Shown here piece after piece: positions 1 through 7,857 of a stretch of 64,000 bases of DNA. The stretch is from Bacillota bacterium (GTDB lineage Bacteria > Bacillota > Clostridia > Christensenellales > CAG-138), in assembly GCA_023390655.1 (NCBI GenBank), contig JAEWCL010000018.1, positions 62,001 to 126,000 on the forward strand. Direction: 5' to 3'. The position numbers were made by a program, and so were the translations under genes. Within the stretch, counting starts at the first letter, position 1. Every line of letters begins with the position of its first letter. A model generated the notes under the pieces. That model did no database searches. It was not told where the DNA came from and saw only the letters and a list, made by a program, of their open reading frames with translations.

Positions 1-153
1 GAAGAACTCGCCATCATATTCTACGAGATAAACATCGAGTTCATAGACAACAGCGTTGCTGGGGGCAGTGGTGTTGTCGGTGAACGCCATGGCGGGCAGG
101 GCGATAGCCAGTGCCATAACCAAAGCAAGAACTAAAGTTACAAACTTTTTCAT
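1..153 (-). CDS. Secreted protein, N-terminal part (cut by window edge)
   Basis: The first 51 codons of a minus-strand gene are present; the rest lies left of the window. The start ATG at 153 follows a GAAAGGGG ribosome binding site. Residues 1-23 form a clear Sec signal peptide: Lys-Lys at 2-3, a Leu/Val/Ala-rich core, and an Ala-Met-Ala end before Phe24. The mature part begins with Thr/Asn-rich residues and then a Val-Tyr-Glu-Leu-Asp type strand. A good promoter lies upstream at 219-247. What is visible supports an exported or surface protein, but the fold and function cannot be recognised from 28 mature residues. Confidence 0.75.
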   Translation of the reverse strand, partial: MKKFVTLVLALVMALAIALPAMAFTDNTTAPSNAVVYELDVYLVEYDGEFF

Positions 154-218
154 TGTGGTACCCCTTTCGTTTAATGAGTGTTTTTGCAAATAAGAGTAGG
201 AACCTCTTGCACGCTCTT

Positions 219-247
219 ACTATAACACTGGAAGAAAGCTTAGTCAA
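219..247 (-). promoter_or_regulatory. Sigma-A type promoter for the secreted protein gene
   Basis: On the minus strand the sequence reads TTGACT, a 17-base spacer, then TATAGT. It lies about 65 bases upstream of the start codon of the secreted protein gene. The rest of 154-483 shows no gene. It holds this promoter and AT-rich sequence, and I see no clear promoter for the amidase gene on the plus strand. Confidence 0.6.
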
Positions 248-483
248 TAAGTTTATTACAAAAAGATTACGAAATATTTCGGAAACATGGATTTTAGTTA
301 GGGAAACTTTAACGGAAAGAGGCCTCATCCTCTCAAAATTGTTCATTTCTATTACGTAAAGGCATCCCGTACACCCGGAGGCCAGTGGGCATATGATACC
401 TAAAAGGCAGTATTGTCTGGGGTATGTTTTCAAAACAACCCCAAGCAGAAGACAAATACAGTTTAGGAAACGGGGGAATATCC

Positions 484-1239
484 ATGTTTGATTATGTAAC
501 AGATATTGGTCTGGTATGGCCCAAGGGCCGTACCTACCGAAAAATAACGGACCATATCCAAATCCACCACACGGTGGGCGATTACAGCACGCCTGAAAAA
601 TGGCGGGCGCTGCATCAGAAACGGATCAGCGAGGATGGCTGGAAGGGGATTGAATACTCCTTTGGCGTCAACGCGCAGGGCGTCATCTTTAACGGCAGGG
701 GATTGGAGTATCAGCACGGCGCGGTCAAAAACAGCGAAACAAAGGACAAGAATGGCATCGGGGCCGCAGACCGCTCCGTATCCATTACCTTTATTGGGGA
801 TATGCGGAGCGAGGGCTTTCCGACACAGGCGCAAATGGACGCGGCGGTGCGCTTGACGAAGGATGTCATGGAAACATACGGCCTCAAGCCCGCGCAGGTG
901 CTGGGGCACAAGGAAATTCCGCTGACGAACGGCGGCCTATATCCGACTGCCTGCCCGAGTATGGATATGGACGCATTCCGTGCGAGGCTGACAGCCCCCG
1001 CGCCCGAGCCGGAGCCCGAACCTGCGCCCGATCTCCCGGCGCTGTACCGCTATACAGGCGCAACGTTTGTCAATATCCGCACGGGCGCCGGCACGCAGTT
1101 TGAAAGCATTGGAAGACTTTCAAGGAACGAACGCTGTATTGTGCTTGCGCAAAACGGCGATTGGGTGGAGATCGTCCATCATGAAAAAACCCCCATGCTG
1201 CGCGGCTGGTGCATCGATTCCTTTTTAAGCAGGGCATAA
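484..1239 (+). CDS. N-acetylmuramoyl-L-alanine amidase with C-terminal SH3b domain (endolysin-like)
   Basis: A 251-residue peptidoglycan amidase of the Amidase_2/PGRP fold, which cuts the bond between MurNAc and the stem peptide. The likely zinc ligands are visible: His in the IHHT motif near residue 25, His in GHKE near 140, and Cys in ACPS near 157. A Pro/Glu linker (about 171-184) leads to an SH3b-like wall-binding domain (about 187-251) with the typical VNIRTGAGT start. There is no signal peptide, as in phage endolysins that leave through a holin, and a small holin-like gene follows after 53 bases. The ATG at 484 was chosen because a GGAAACGGGGGAA purine-rich site precedes it; an in-frame ATG at 424 has no such site. 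It could be a phage endolysin or a domesticated lysis gene. Confidence 0.85.
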   Translation: MFDYVTDIGLVWPKGRTYRKITDHIQIHHTVGDYSTPEKWRALHQKRISEDGWKGIEYSFGVNAQGVIFNGRGLEYQHGAVKNSETKDKNGIGAADRSVSITFIGDMRSEGFPTQAQMDAAVRLTKDVMETYGLKPAQVLGHKEIPLTNGGLYPTACPSMDMDAFRARLTAPAPEPEPEPAPDLPALYRYTGATFVNIRTGAGTQFESIGRLSRNERCIVLAQNGDWVEIVHHEKTPMLRGWCIDSFLSRA

Positions 1240-1292
1240 ACTGACATATGCTGCGAGTCCTGCACATACTGTAAAAGCGAAAGGAGGGCGCA

Positions 1293-1586
1293 ATGGAAGA
1301 GTTCTTTACATGGGGAATGCTTGCGACCTACTCCGGCGCAACGCTGGCCACAACCCTCATTACGCAATTGCTGAAAGGAATGAGCCTCGTTAGCAAGCTC
1401 CCGACAAGGGTATTCAGCTATCTCGTTGCATTCGTCCTGCTGCTGCTGGGGACGGCGTTTAGCACCGGACTGACCGTTGAAAGCGGCACGCTGTGTCTGG
1501 TGAATGCCGTTGTCGTCAGTCTTGCGTCGAACGGCGCGTTCGACGCGGTAAAGCTTGCGCGTGGCACGCCGCAAAAAAAGGAATAG
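1293..1586 (+). CDS. Small holin-like membrane protein
   Basis: A 97-residue protein with two or three hydrophobic segments (about 8-26, 37-57, 63-85), separated by a short basic loop, and a charged Lys-rich C-terminus. The size, topology and position directly after an endolysin-type amidase fit a phage holin, which makes membrane holes to release the endolysin. A GAAAGGAGGGC site precedes the ATG. The pair is followed by a strong terminator, so it forms a closed two-gene unit. No structural phage genes are seen next to it. The holin assignment rests on context and topology, not on a motif. Confidence 0.6.
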   Translation: MEEFFTWGMLATYSGATLATTLITQLLKGMSLVSKLPTRVFSYLVAFVLLLLGTAFSTGLTVESGTLCLVNAVVVSLASNGAFDAVKLARGTPQKKE

Positions 1587-1607
1587 TATGTTGGTTCATT
1601 AGAAGAA

Positions 1608-1645
1608 GCCCTCCGCAGCGTATCGCTGTGGAGGGCATTGTTTTT
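1608..1645 (+). terminator. Rho-independent terminator after the amidase-holin pair
   Basis: A 12-bp stem (GCCCTCCGCAGC against GCTGTGGAGGGC, one G-U pair) with a 5-base loop is followed by ATTGTTTTT. It ends the plus-strand lysis unit and abuts the 3' end of the convergent nitroreductase gene. Confidence 0.8.
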
Positions 1646-2183
1646 ACCATGTTTCACGGTGCCATTTCTGTTCTTCAAACCGCTCGGTAGGCTGGGGACG
1701 CGGCGCAAGCGGCTCTTTGGGGTGGCCCACAGCCATCAGGCTTACCACACGTACCTCTGCCGGGATGCCAAGCAATGACTTCACATCCTCATAATAGGGA
1801 CGCTTGGTATGGATGCCAAGCCACACGCCGCCTAAGCCCAATGCGTCGATGCAAAGCAGCATGTTCTCCGTTGCAGCAGCGCTGTTCTGCACCAAAAACT
1901 CTTCATCCTCGGGCTTGATGCCGGAGGCATGGCCGCAGCAGACGATGCAAAGCGGCGCTTCCTTGAGCATGCCCCACCATTTGCTCATGGGGGCAAGCGC
2001 ATCGAGCGTTTCCCGTGAGGTGATAGTGAGCATTTCCCAGGTGCGCCTGTTGTGCGCGGATGGCGCATGCATACCTGCGCGAAGGATCGCGCGCACATGC
2101 GCCTCGTTGACCGGTTCATCAGTAAAGGTACGCACGCTGCGGCGCTGCAGCAGGGTATCCATTGCGGATTTTTCAGAAAGCAT
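1644..2183 (-). CDS. Nitroreductase family protein
   Basis: A 179-residue flavoprotein of the NAD(P)H:FMN nitroreductase fold. The N-terminal RRSVR motif (phosphate of FMN), the HAPSAHN segment and the C-terminal VGHP motif are typical of the short nitroreductase subgroup. These enzymes are usually cytoplasmic dimers that reduce nitro compounds, quinones or flavins; the natural substrate cannot be read from the sequence. The ATG at 2183 is chosen because a perfect AGGAGG lies six bases upstream; the longer reading frame to 2258 has no such site. It lies 59 bases downstream of mnmE on the same strand and may be read from that transcript. Confidence 0.85.
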   Translation of the reverse strand: MLSEKSAMDTLLQRRSVRTFTDEPVNEAHVRAILRAGMHAPSAHNRRTWEMLTITSRETLDALAPMSKWWGMLKEAPLCIVCCGHASGIKPEDEEFLVQNSAAATENMLLCIDALGLGGVWLGIHTKRPYYEDVKSLLGIPAEVRVVSLMAVGHPKEPLAPRPQPTERFEEQKWHRETW

Positions 2184-2242
2184 GTAGTCCTCCTTTTGCG
2201 CAAAAGCCTTGCGCGGTTCACTATAAAGTCGGTGTTTTCTAA

Positions 2243-3556
2243 TTATTTTCCCACGCAAAAACGTTCGAATATGCGGCTGATAACCGTTTCGTCCACAGCG
2301 CTTCCCGTGATAGCGCCAAGGCTCAAAAGCGCCGTGCGGATGTCCGTCGCCATGCAGTCCGGTTCAAGCGCGTTTTGTGCCGAACGGATGGCCTCAAGCG
2401 CGTCCTCAAGCGCCCGGATATGCCTTGCGTTGGTGACATACGCACCGGAAACCGGCCCGGCCGCGAGCCGTATAGCGTCCGTCAAGGCGTCGAGGCCCTC
2501 CCCGGTTTTTGCGCTGATGCGGAGAGGCAGTTCCCCCTCCGGCGCGTCCCGTACGGTGGGGAGATCGGCCTTTGTCTGCAAAAGGATGCGCTGTGCGGGT
2601 TTTGTTTCTTCCATTAAAGCAACATCCTGTAGGGAAAGCGGCGTGGAGCCGTCAAGCAGCAGCAGCACAAGGTCGGCATTCCGCATGGCATTCCGAGCGC
2701 GGGAAACGCCTTCGCGCTCGGCCTCATCCTCCGCCTCCCGGAGGCCCGCGGTATCGAACAGGCGGACAGGGATGCCGTCTAAAGACAGCTGTTCCTCCAG
2801 AACATCCCGCGTGGTGCCCGCGTGCGGGGTCACAATTGCGCGGTTGAAGCCCAGCAATGCGTTCATCAGGCTGGATTTTCCGGCGTTTGGCCGTCCCACA
2901 AGCGCCACGCGCAACCCTTCGCGCAGCACCCGCCCGGTCTTACCCTGTGAAATGAGGCCGGATAATGCGCTTTTCGCCTGCTCCAGCTGCTGCGGAAGCG
3001 CAGAAAATACGTCCTCCTCCAACTCTTCCGGATAATCGATCGCCGCGCTGATGCCGGAAAGTGCATCCGTCAGCAGCGTTTCCACATCCCCGATTTCACG
3101 GCTCAGCCGCCCCTGCAGCTGCTCCATTGCCGCGTCCGCGGCGCGCTCGGCGGTAGACTGGATCAGGTCCATCACCGCTTCCGCTTCCACAAGATCCATT
3201 TTGCCGTTGAGGAACGCCCGGCGCGTAAACTCACCCGGCTCCGCAGGGCGCAGCCCCAGCGAAAGCAACGCGTTCTGTACCGCGCGCACCACAGCAGGCC
3301 CGCCGTGGCAGAACACTTCCGCCATATCCTCGCCCGTATAGCTGTTGGGTGCGGGGTAGCAGACCGCCATCGCGTCGTCCAGCTGCCGCCCGTCCTGTGT
3401 GAGCAGTACCCGCATCATACGGCGCGGATGCTTTAGAAGGTCTTTACCGGAAAGCGCAAGCAACGCAGCGGCACTTTTGGGGCCGCTGACGCGCAGCATG
3501 CAGATTGCGCCGCCAATCGGCGTTGCGGGGGCAAATATGGTGTCGGGGGTGGACAT
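2243..3556 (-). CDS. mnmE: tRNA modification GTPase MnmE
   Basis: 437 residues, close to the usual 450. MnmE works with MnmG to install the (carboxymethyl)aminomethyl group at U34 of certain tRNAs. The N-terminal tetrahydrofolate-binding domain starts with the TIFAPATPIGGA segment. The GTPase domain inserted in the helical domain carries GRPNAGKSS (G1), a TTRD G2 loop, DTAG (G3) and a TKAD G4. The C-terminus ends in FCVGK, the conserved Cys-containing tail needed for modification. In many Firmicutes mnmE sits directly after jag and before mnmG near the origin. Here it is separated from both: jag is at 24 kb and mnmG at 31 kb. Confidence 0.97.
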   Translation of the reverse strand: MSTPDTIFAPATPIGGAICMLRVSGPKSAAALLALSGKDLLKHPRRMMRVLLTQDGRQLDDAMAVCYPAPNSYTGEDMAEVFCHGGPAVVRAVQNALLSLGLRPAEPGEFTRRAFLNGKMDLVEAEAVMDLIQSTAERAADAAMEQLQGRLSREIGDVETLLTDALSGISAAIDYPEELEEDVFSALPQQLEQAKSALSGLISQGKTGRVLREGLRVALVGRPNAGKSSLMNALLGFNRAIVTPHAGTTRDVLEEQLSLDGIPVRLFDTAGLREAEDEAEREGVSRARNAMRNADLVLLLLDGSTPLSLQDVALMEETKPAQRILLQTKADLPTVRDAPEGELPLRISAKTGEGLDALTDAIRLAAGPVSGAYVTNARHIRALEDALEAIRSAQNALEPDCMATDIRTALLSLGAITGSAVDETVISRIFERFCVGK

Positions 3557-3583
3557 AAGCGGCTCCTAAAATAATGTTATAAG

Positions 3584-3734
3584 TACGTTGAGGGCGTTGC
3601 CCCCAATCCCCCGCTTAAGGCCGTAACGGCCCTAAGAGCCCGTTTTGGAACATCTAATGAGGGGATGGTCCTAATGATGGGATTCCTGAGGGACGTGTCC
3701 CTTAGGTGGGGTATGGGGCAAAGCCCCATCGTTC
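3584..3734. repeat. Mosaic palindromic repeat, copy A
   Basis: About 150 bases between the 3' end of the UPF0210 gene and the start of mnmE. In order it holds a TACGTTGAGGGC end, a palindrome around GCCGTAACGGC (3614-3636), a second palindrome GGGACGTGTCCC, and a GGGGCAAAGCCCC hairpin next to the gene end. The same blocks recur in the same order near 28.6 kb and inverted near 9.8 kb. No reading frame is supported here. The element may act as a 3' hairpin or terminator for the UPF0210 transcript. Confidence 0.8.
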
Positions 3735-5099
3735 CTAGTTCTTCAAACTATGGATTGGCGCGGGGATGCGCCCGCCGCGGGCGATAAACGCATCGCAGGA
3801 ATAGCGGTTCACGTTCATGACCGGCGCGCGGCCCAAGAGACCGCCGAATTCCACAAACTCGCCCGCTGTTTTGCCGGGGGCGGGGATGATGCGGATGGCG
3901 GTGGTCTTGTTGTTGACCATGCCGATGGCGGCTTCATCCGCTAAAATGCCCGCGAGGGTCTCCGCGGAGGTATCGCCGGGCACGGCGATCATATCAAGAC
4001 CGACGGAACAGACGCAGGTCATGGCCTCAAGCTTTTCAAGCGTCAGCGCGCCGATGGCGGCGGCTTCGATCATGCCGGCATCCTCGCTGACAGGGATAAA
4101 CGCGCCGGAGAGCCCGCCGACATGGCTGGACGCCATCACGCCGCCTTTTTTCACGGCGTCGTTTAACAGCGCCAAAGCTGCGGTGGTGCCGGGCGCGCCC
4201 GCGTACTCAAGACCCATCTCGGTCAGGATATGCGCAACGGAATCGCCGACGGCAGGTGTGGGGGCAAGGGAAAGGTCCACGATGCCAAAGGGCACGTTGA
4301 GGAGCTTGGACGCCTCCTGCGCTACAAGCTGACCCATGCGGGTGATGCGGAAGGCCGTCTTTTTGATGGTTTCCGCCACAACGTCAAACGGCTCACCCTT
4401 GACGCGGGTCAGCGCGCTTTTGACAACGCCCGGGCCGGAAACGCCCACGTTAATCACACAATCCGGCTCACCCGCGCCGTGGAACGCGCCAGCCATAAAC
4501 GGATTGTCCTCCACGGCGTTGCAGAACGCAACGAGCTTGGCAGCGCCTAACCCGTCCTTTTCCCGGGTCAGCTCGGCTGCGTCCTTGATGACGCGGCCCA
4601 TCTGCGCGACGGCGTTCATATTGATGCCCGCGCGCGTGGTGCCGATGTTGACGCTGGAGCAAACATAGTCCGTCACGCTGAGCGCTTCGGGAATGCTCTT
4701 GATCAGCGTTTCGTCGCTTGCGGTTGCGCCCTTGTGGACAAGGGCTGAAAACCCGCCGATAAAATCAATGCCAAGGGTCTTTGCCGCACGGTCCATCGCG
4801 CGGGCAATAGGCACGTAATCGCTTGCCTTGGTGCCTGCAGCAACCAGCGAGATGGGCGTCACGGAGATGCGCTTATTGACAATGGGGATGCCATAGCGCT
4901 CTTCAATTTCTTTCCCGACCCGTACAAGATCGTGCGCCTGATGGCAGATATGGTCGTAAATGCGGGTGGAGAGGGTGTCGATATCGTCGCATGCGCAGGA
5001 AAGCAGGGAGATTCCCATGGTGATGGTGCGGATGTCCAGGTTTTCCCGGTCGATCATGCGGATGGTCTCGAGTATTTCGTTGGCGTTTATAATGGGCAT
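3735..5099 (-). CDS. PFL family protein (UPF0210/DUF711)
   Basis: A 454-residue cytoplasmic protein of the UPF0210/PFL family, full length for the family. The family is widespread in Firmicutes and is distantly related in name only to pyruvate formate-lyase; its reaction is not established. Gly-rich conserved stretches are visible, such as GVSGPGVVKSAL and the SSHVGGLSGAFIPVSED region. The ATG at 5099 follows a GAGGT site and lies 10 bases after the ACT-domain gene. That two-gene arrangement recurs in many Gram-positive genomes and suggests the ACT protein senses a small ligand for it. The longer frame back to 5207 overlaps the ACT gene and was rejected. Confidence 0.88.
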   Translation of the reverse strand: MPIINANEILETIRMIDRENLDIRTITMGISLLSCACDDIDTLSTRIYDHICHQAHDLVRVGKEIEERYGIPIVNKRISVTPISLVAAGTKASDYVPIARAMDRAAKTLGIDFIGGFSALVHKGATASDETLIKSIPEALSVTDYVCSSVNIGTTRAGINMNAVAQMGRVIKDAAELTREKDGLGAAKLVAFCNAVEDNPFMAGAFHGAGEPDCVINVGVSGPGVVKSALTRVKGEPFDVVAETIKKTAFRITRMGQLVAQEASKLLNVPFGIVDLSLAPTPAVGDSVAHILTEMGLEYAGAPGTTAALALLNDAVKKGGVMASSHVGGLSGAFIPVSEDAGMIEAAAIGALTLEKLEAMTCVCSVGLDMIAVPGDTSAETLAGILADEAAIGMVNNKTTAIRIIPAPGKTAGEFVEFGGLLGRAPVMNVNRYSCDAFIARGGRIPAPIHSLKN

Positions 5100-5109
5100 G
5101 TGCTCTACC

Positions 5110-5385
5110 TCAAACCTTGTGCATGGCGTCAAAAATCTCTTCGCTCTGGATGCGGACGGAGACATGCTGCGCCTCACCCAAAAGCCGCAAGGTTTCCTTG
5201 ACTTCATGGAAGGAAGACTTGGCTTCGGATAGATCCACCAGCATCAGCATGACAAAGAGGTCTTCGTCCATGATGGTCTGCGTGATGTCCAAAATGTTGA
5301 TGGAGAGCTCGCTCAGGCGGTTTGATACGCTTGCGATAATGCCGACGCGGTCGCGCCCCAATACGGTGACAATGGCCCTGTTCAT
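5110..5385 (-). CDS. ACT domain-containing protein (UPF0237)
   Basis: A 91-residue stand-alone ACT domain. It starts with the typical AIVTVLGRDRVGIIASVS ligand-binding loop and follows the beta-alpha-beta-beta-alpha-beta order. Such domains bind amino acids or related ligands and act as regulators. It is the first gene of a two-gene unit with the UPF0210 protein (10-base gap) and has an AGGAGG site and a promoter at 5427-5455. The ligand is unknown. Confidence 0.9.
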   Translation of the reverse strand: MNRAIVTVLGRDRVGIIASVSNRLSELSINILDITQTIMDEDLFVMLMLVDLSEAKSSFHEVKETLRLLGEAQHVSVRIQSEEIFDAMHKV

Positions 5386-5426
5386 ATATAAATCCTCCTA
5401 AAGGTTTCATACGCTGCGGTTGCTTT

Positions 5427-5455
5427 ATTGTACGCCATGCAATCTGAGAACGCAA
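5427..5455 (-). promoter_or_regulatory. Promoter of the ACT-UPF0210 operon
   Basis: On the minus strand: TTGCGT, a 17-base spacer, then TACAAT, about 40 bases upstream of the ACT start codon. It lies just beyond the 3' end of the winged-helix gene. Confidence 0.5.
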
Positions 5456-5486
5456 GGAAACGGGCGTTGCCGCTCACTTTAGAGGG

Positions 5487-6059
5487 TTATTTCAGCAGCA
5501 GGGCGATTTCCTTTTGCGGCATCAGGTGGGAAAGCAGCGCAAGCACGTTCGCCTCGGAAGCTTCCATCTTCGGCAGGGGATGCGGGAATGTTTCTTCCCA
5601 CTGCGCATGCGTTCCCCACAGGAAGGAGGACCAGCTTTCATGTATGGTGCGGTCGCGCTCCATGGCGGTTACAAGCAGTTCGCTTAACAGCGGATCAAAC
5701 GCTGCGGAAAATGCCTTAGAGGAGAGCAACAGCGTATCCTTGATGGCGGCGGTATTTTGCGGCCCGCAGCCTGCAAGAAAATCATAGATACGCCTGCTCT
5801 CGTCGGAGAGCTTGTTGAACCGCTGCTTATAGGGCTTGAGCATGGCGTAGAGCGCAGGGGAAAGATACGTGGTGCGCTTGCGGTACGCCTTGGAATACAC
5901 CGCCTCGCGCGTTTCGATCAAGTGAACGATGGCGTTCCAGTCCCCGCCCGCATCATTGAGCGAGGGGAGGTAGACGTTGTCGTTGCACAACAGGATATGG
6001 TTGCGCATAAAGTATGCGCGTAAGCTTGCAGCGGTATCAAGCGGCGCATGGTGTGCCAT
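5487..6059 (-). CDS. Predicted winged-helix protein, possibly AlkZ-related
   Basis: A 190-residue protein without membrane segments. Residues about 92-135 read as a winged helix-turn-helix: a helix ending in Phe-Leu-Ala, a CGPQNTAAIKD turn, then SSKAFSAAFDPLLSELLV. This pattern resembles the HTH_42 repeats of the AlkZ/YcaQ DNA glycosylase family, which remove crosslinked or alkylated bases. I cannot see the catalytic Gln-x-Gln motif, so a DNA-binding relative is the safest reading. The ATG at 6059 follows AGGAGG and starts one base after the rsmI stop codon, so the two are probably translationally coupled. Confidence 0.55.
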   Translation of the reverse strand: MAHHAPLDTAASLRAYFMRNHILLCNDNVYLPSLNDAGGDWNAIVHLIETREAVYSKAYRKRTTYLSPALYAMLKPYKQRFNKLSDESRRIYDFLAGCGPQNTAAIKDTLLLSSKAFSAAFDPLLSELLVTAMERDRTIHESWSSFLWGTHAQWEETFPHPLPKMEASEANVLALLSHLMPQKEIALLLK

Positions 6060-6060
6060 C

Positions 6061-6912
6061 TCAGTCCTCCTGTTCCGCATCAAGTTTGAGCGCCCGCGCG
6101 TAAGCAAGCTTTTTCGGCACTTGCAGCAGGATGGAGGCCGCCGCCGCCGCATCCCGTACGGAAAAGCCCTCCCGCAATAGCCGGGCAAGCGCGTCATCCA
6201 GTTCCGCTTCGGAAGCGTCGGCAGCCTTTGCGGGTTCTGCGCCCTGTATGGCGATCACGCACTCCCCGCGCGGCGGCTCTGAAAACCGCTCGGAGAGGGA
6301 AGAGAGTGTGCCCCGCGCGGCTTCTTCGTGCAGCTTTGTCAATTCCCGCAGCAGCGCAGCCTCACGGTCGCCAAGGGCGCCAAGCAGTTCCTTGAGCGTC
6401 GCGGGCACGCGCACCGGGCTTTCATACAGCAGCAGCAAGCCTTGCTGCGTTTTCAACTGCTCAAGCAGCGTCGCGCGCGGCTTTTTCTCCCTGGGCAAAA
6501 AACCGTAAAACGTAAACGGTTCCTGGTATAGCCCCGAAAGCACCGCCGCCGTTGGCACGGCGGAAGCGCCGGGCAGCACGGTTGCAGGAAGTCCCTCCGC
6601 TGCGCATGCCGCAAGGAGCGTAGTACCCGGGTCGGAAATTCCCGGCATGCCCGCATCCGAACAGAACGCGATGGCTTTTCCCTGCCGAAGCGCGCGCACA
6701 AGTTCCTGCGCGCGTTCGCGTTCGTTGTGCTCATGGCAGCTTACGAGCGGCTTTTTGATTTCATAATGGTTCAACAGCCCCAGCGTGTGGCGCGTATCCT
6801 CCGCCCAGATGCTGTCCGCCTCCTGCAGCACCCGCAGCACCCGCAATGTAATGTCCTCGAGATTGCCGATGGGCGTTGCGCACAGGTACAGCGTGCCGGT
6901 TGTTTGCTCCAT
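6061..6912 (-). CDS. rsmI: 16S rRNA (cytidine1402-2'-O)-methyltransferase RsmI
   Basis: A 283-residue tetrapyrrole-methylase-fold enzyme that methylates the ribose of C1402 in 16S rRNA, in the decoding site. Family signatures are clear: LYLCATPIGNLEDIT at the start, AEDTRHT, CSDAGMPGISDPG, and the VLPGASA segment of the SAM site. A C-terminal extension (about 235-283) is the usual RsmI small domain. The ATG at 6912 follows AAGGAGG. The gene lies downstream of trmN6, an arrangement known from Bacillus (yabB-yabC), but here a repeat element separates the two. Confidence 0.96.
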   Translation of the reverse strand: MEQTTGTLYLCATPIGNLEDITLRVLRVLQEADSIWAEDTRHTLGLLNHYEIKKPLVSCHEHNERERAQELVRALRQGKAIAFCSDAGMPGISDPGTTLLAACAAEGLPATVLPGASAVPTAAVLSGLYQEPFTFYGFLPREKKPRATLLEQLKTQQGLLLLYESPVRVPATLKELLGALGDREAALLRELTKLHEEAARGTLSSLSERFSEPPRGECVIAIQGAEPAKAADASEAELDDALARLLREGFSVRDAAAAASILLQVPKKLAYARALKLDAEQED

Positions 6913-6935
6913 GAGAGACCTCCTTGCTACTATAC

Positions 6936-7046
6936 AGGGGCGCTGCCCCTGACCCCGCCCAAGGGACACGTCCCTTGGGAATCCCTAATGTACGAACAAA
7001 TAGCGCTTTCTTTTGCTGCTTTTTCTTTCGTGGAAAGAAAAGGAGC
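6936..7046. repeat. Mosaic palindromic repeat, copy B
   Basis: Between trmN6 and rsmI. It contains an AGGGGCGCTGCCCCT hairpin (6936-6950), the palindromic GGGACACGTCCC block, and a TTTTTCTTTC-GTG-GAAAGAAAA hairpin (about 7018-7043) beside the 3' end of trmN6. The first two blocks match copies A and F in reverse orientation. The last block matches the hairpins near 41.05 and 52.35 kb. Confidence 0.75.
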
Positions 7047-7051
7047 GTACC

Positions 7052-7762
7052 TTATTCCATATGATAAATCGCCCGTTTTTCCGCCGAGTCGTCGCCGTTT
7101 TGATCCGCGAGCAGCAGCGTATGCCCGACATTCATGCCGGGTTTTCCGCCTTTTCTTGCCTGGATCAGCGCAAGGTAGGGAGGCTTTTTTAGATTGTACG
7201 CCACAAGCCGCATGCGCTTTGGTTCAAGATGATGCTGCCGCAGCAGGAAAAACGCGTCCGCTAGCCGCTCGGCGGGATAACAAAAATAGAACCTTCCGCC
7301 ATAGGTCAACAGGCGCTTTGCGGCGGTAATCGCACCCGAAAGCGCGTCCGTACCGCCGCGCGCTGCTGCGCGCTGTGCGTTGGGGCTTTGCATATCCCGT
7401 TCAAAATAGGGCGGGTTGCAGACGATGGCGGTAAATGCGTTGTGCAGGTCCACGGGCGCATCCGCCCAGTCGAACTCGTATACGGGAAAATCGAGGCTGT
7501 TGTACGCCATGGTTTTGTGCAGCAGGTCGCACAGCGCCGGCTCCCGCTCCAGGCAGGAAAACTTGGCGCCCGTACGCGCGTGGGTCAAAAGCGCCACAGC
7601 GCCCGTGCCCGCGCCAAGATCCAGCGCCACATCACTAGGTATAAGATCTGCAAAGGCGGAAAGCAGCACGGCGTCCTGCGTAAAGCGCGGCAGATCGCCC
7701 CGCTGGTATAGAAACAAGCCCTGATATTGCAAATCCTCCAAACGCGGCTCTAATGTGGGCAT
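7052..7762 (-). CDS. trmN6: tRNA1(Val) (adenine37-N6)-methyltransferase family protein
   Basis: A 236-residue class I SAM-dependent methyltransferase that probably methylates N6 of A37 in a tRNA. The SAM motif LDLGAGTGAVALL and the amino-methyltransferase NPPY motif (VCNPPYFE) are both present. A preceding RFTQDAVLLSAFA segment is typical of the YabB/TrmN6 family. The ATG at 7762 follows GGAGGG; upstream codons belong to terminator sequence of the sortase gene. The target base is inferred from the family. Confidence 0.88.
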   Translation of the reverse strand: MPTLEPRLEDLQYQGLFLYQRGDLPRFTQDAVLLSAFADLIPSDVALDLGAGTGAVALLTHARTGAKFSCLEREPALCDLLHKTMAYNSLDFPVYEFDWADAPVDLHNAFTAIVCNPPYFERDMQSPNAQRAAARGGTDALSGAITAAKRLLTYGGRFYFCYPAERLADAFFLLRQHHLEPKRMRLVAYNLKKPPYLALIQARKGGKPGMNVGHTLLLADQNGDDSAEKRAIYHME

Positions 7763-7781
7763 ACGGTTCCCTCCGGTTAAG

Positions 7782-7808
7782 AAAAAAGGCCTGCCACAAG
7801 GCAAGCCT
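7782..7808 (-). terminator. Terminator after the sortase gene
   Basis: On the minus strand a 9-bp stem AGGCTTGCC / GGCAGGCCT with a TTGT loop is followed by a run of six T (stem base A shared). It lies 50 bases after the sortase stop and immediately before the trmN6 ribosome binding site. Confidence 0.8.
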
Positions 7809-7857
7809 GCGTTGATACAATTTTACAATAGCGCCATGTCCGGCGCAAGCTTCCCCG

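Noticed and set aside
41..433. 130-residue minus-strand frame at the left edge
   Set aside because: It has no ribosome binding site and conflicts with the secreted protein gene (1-153), which has a signal peptide, a good site and a promoter.
3584..3734. Insertion sequence at repeat copy A
   Set aside because: The element is about 150 bases with no reading frame, and no clear target duplication could be identified at its borders.
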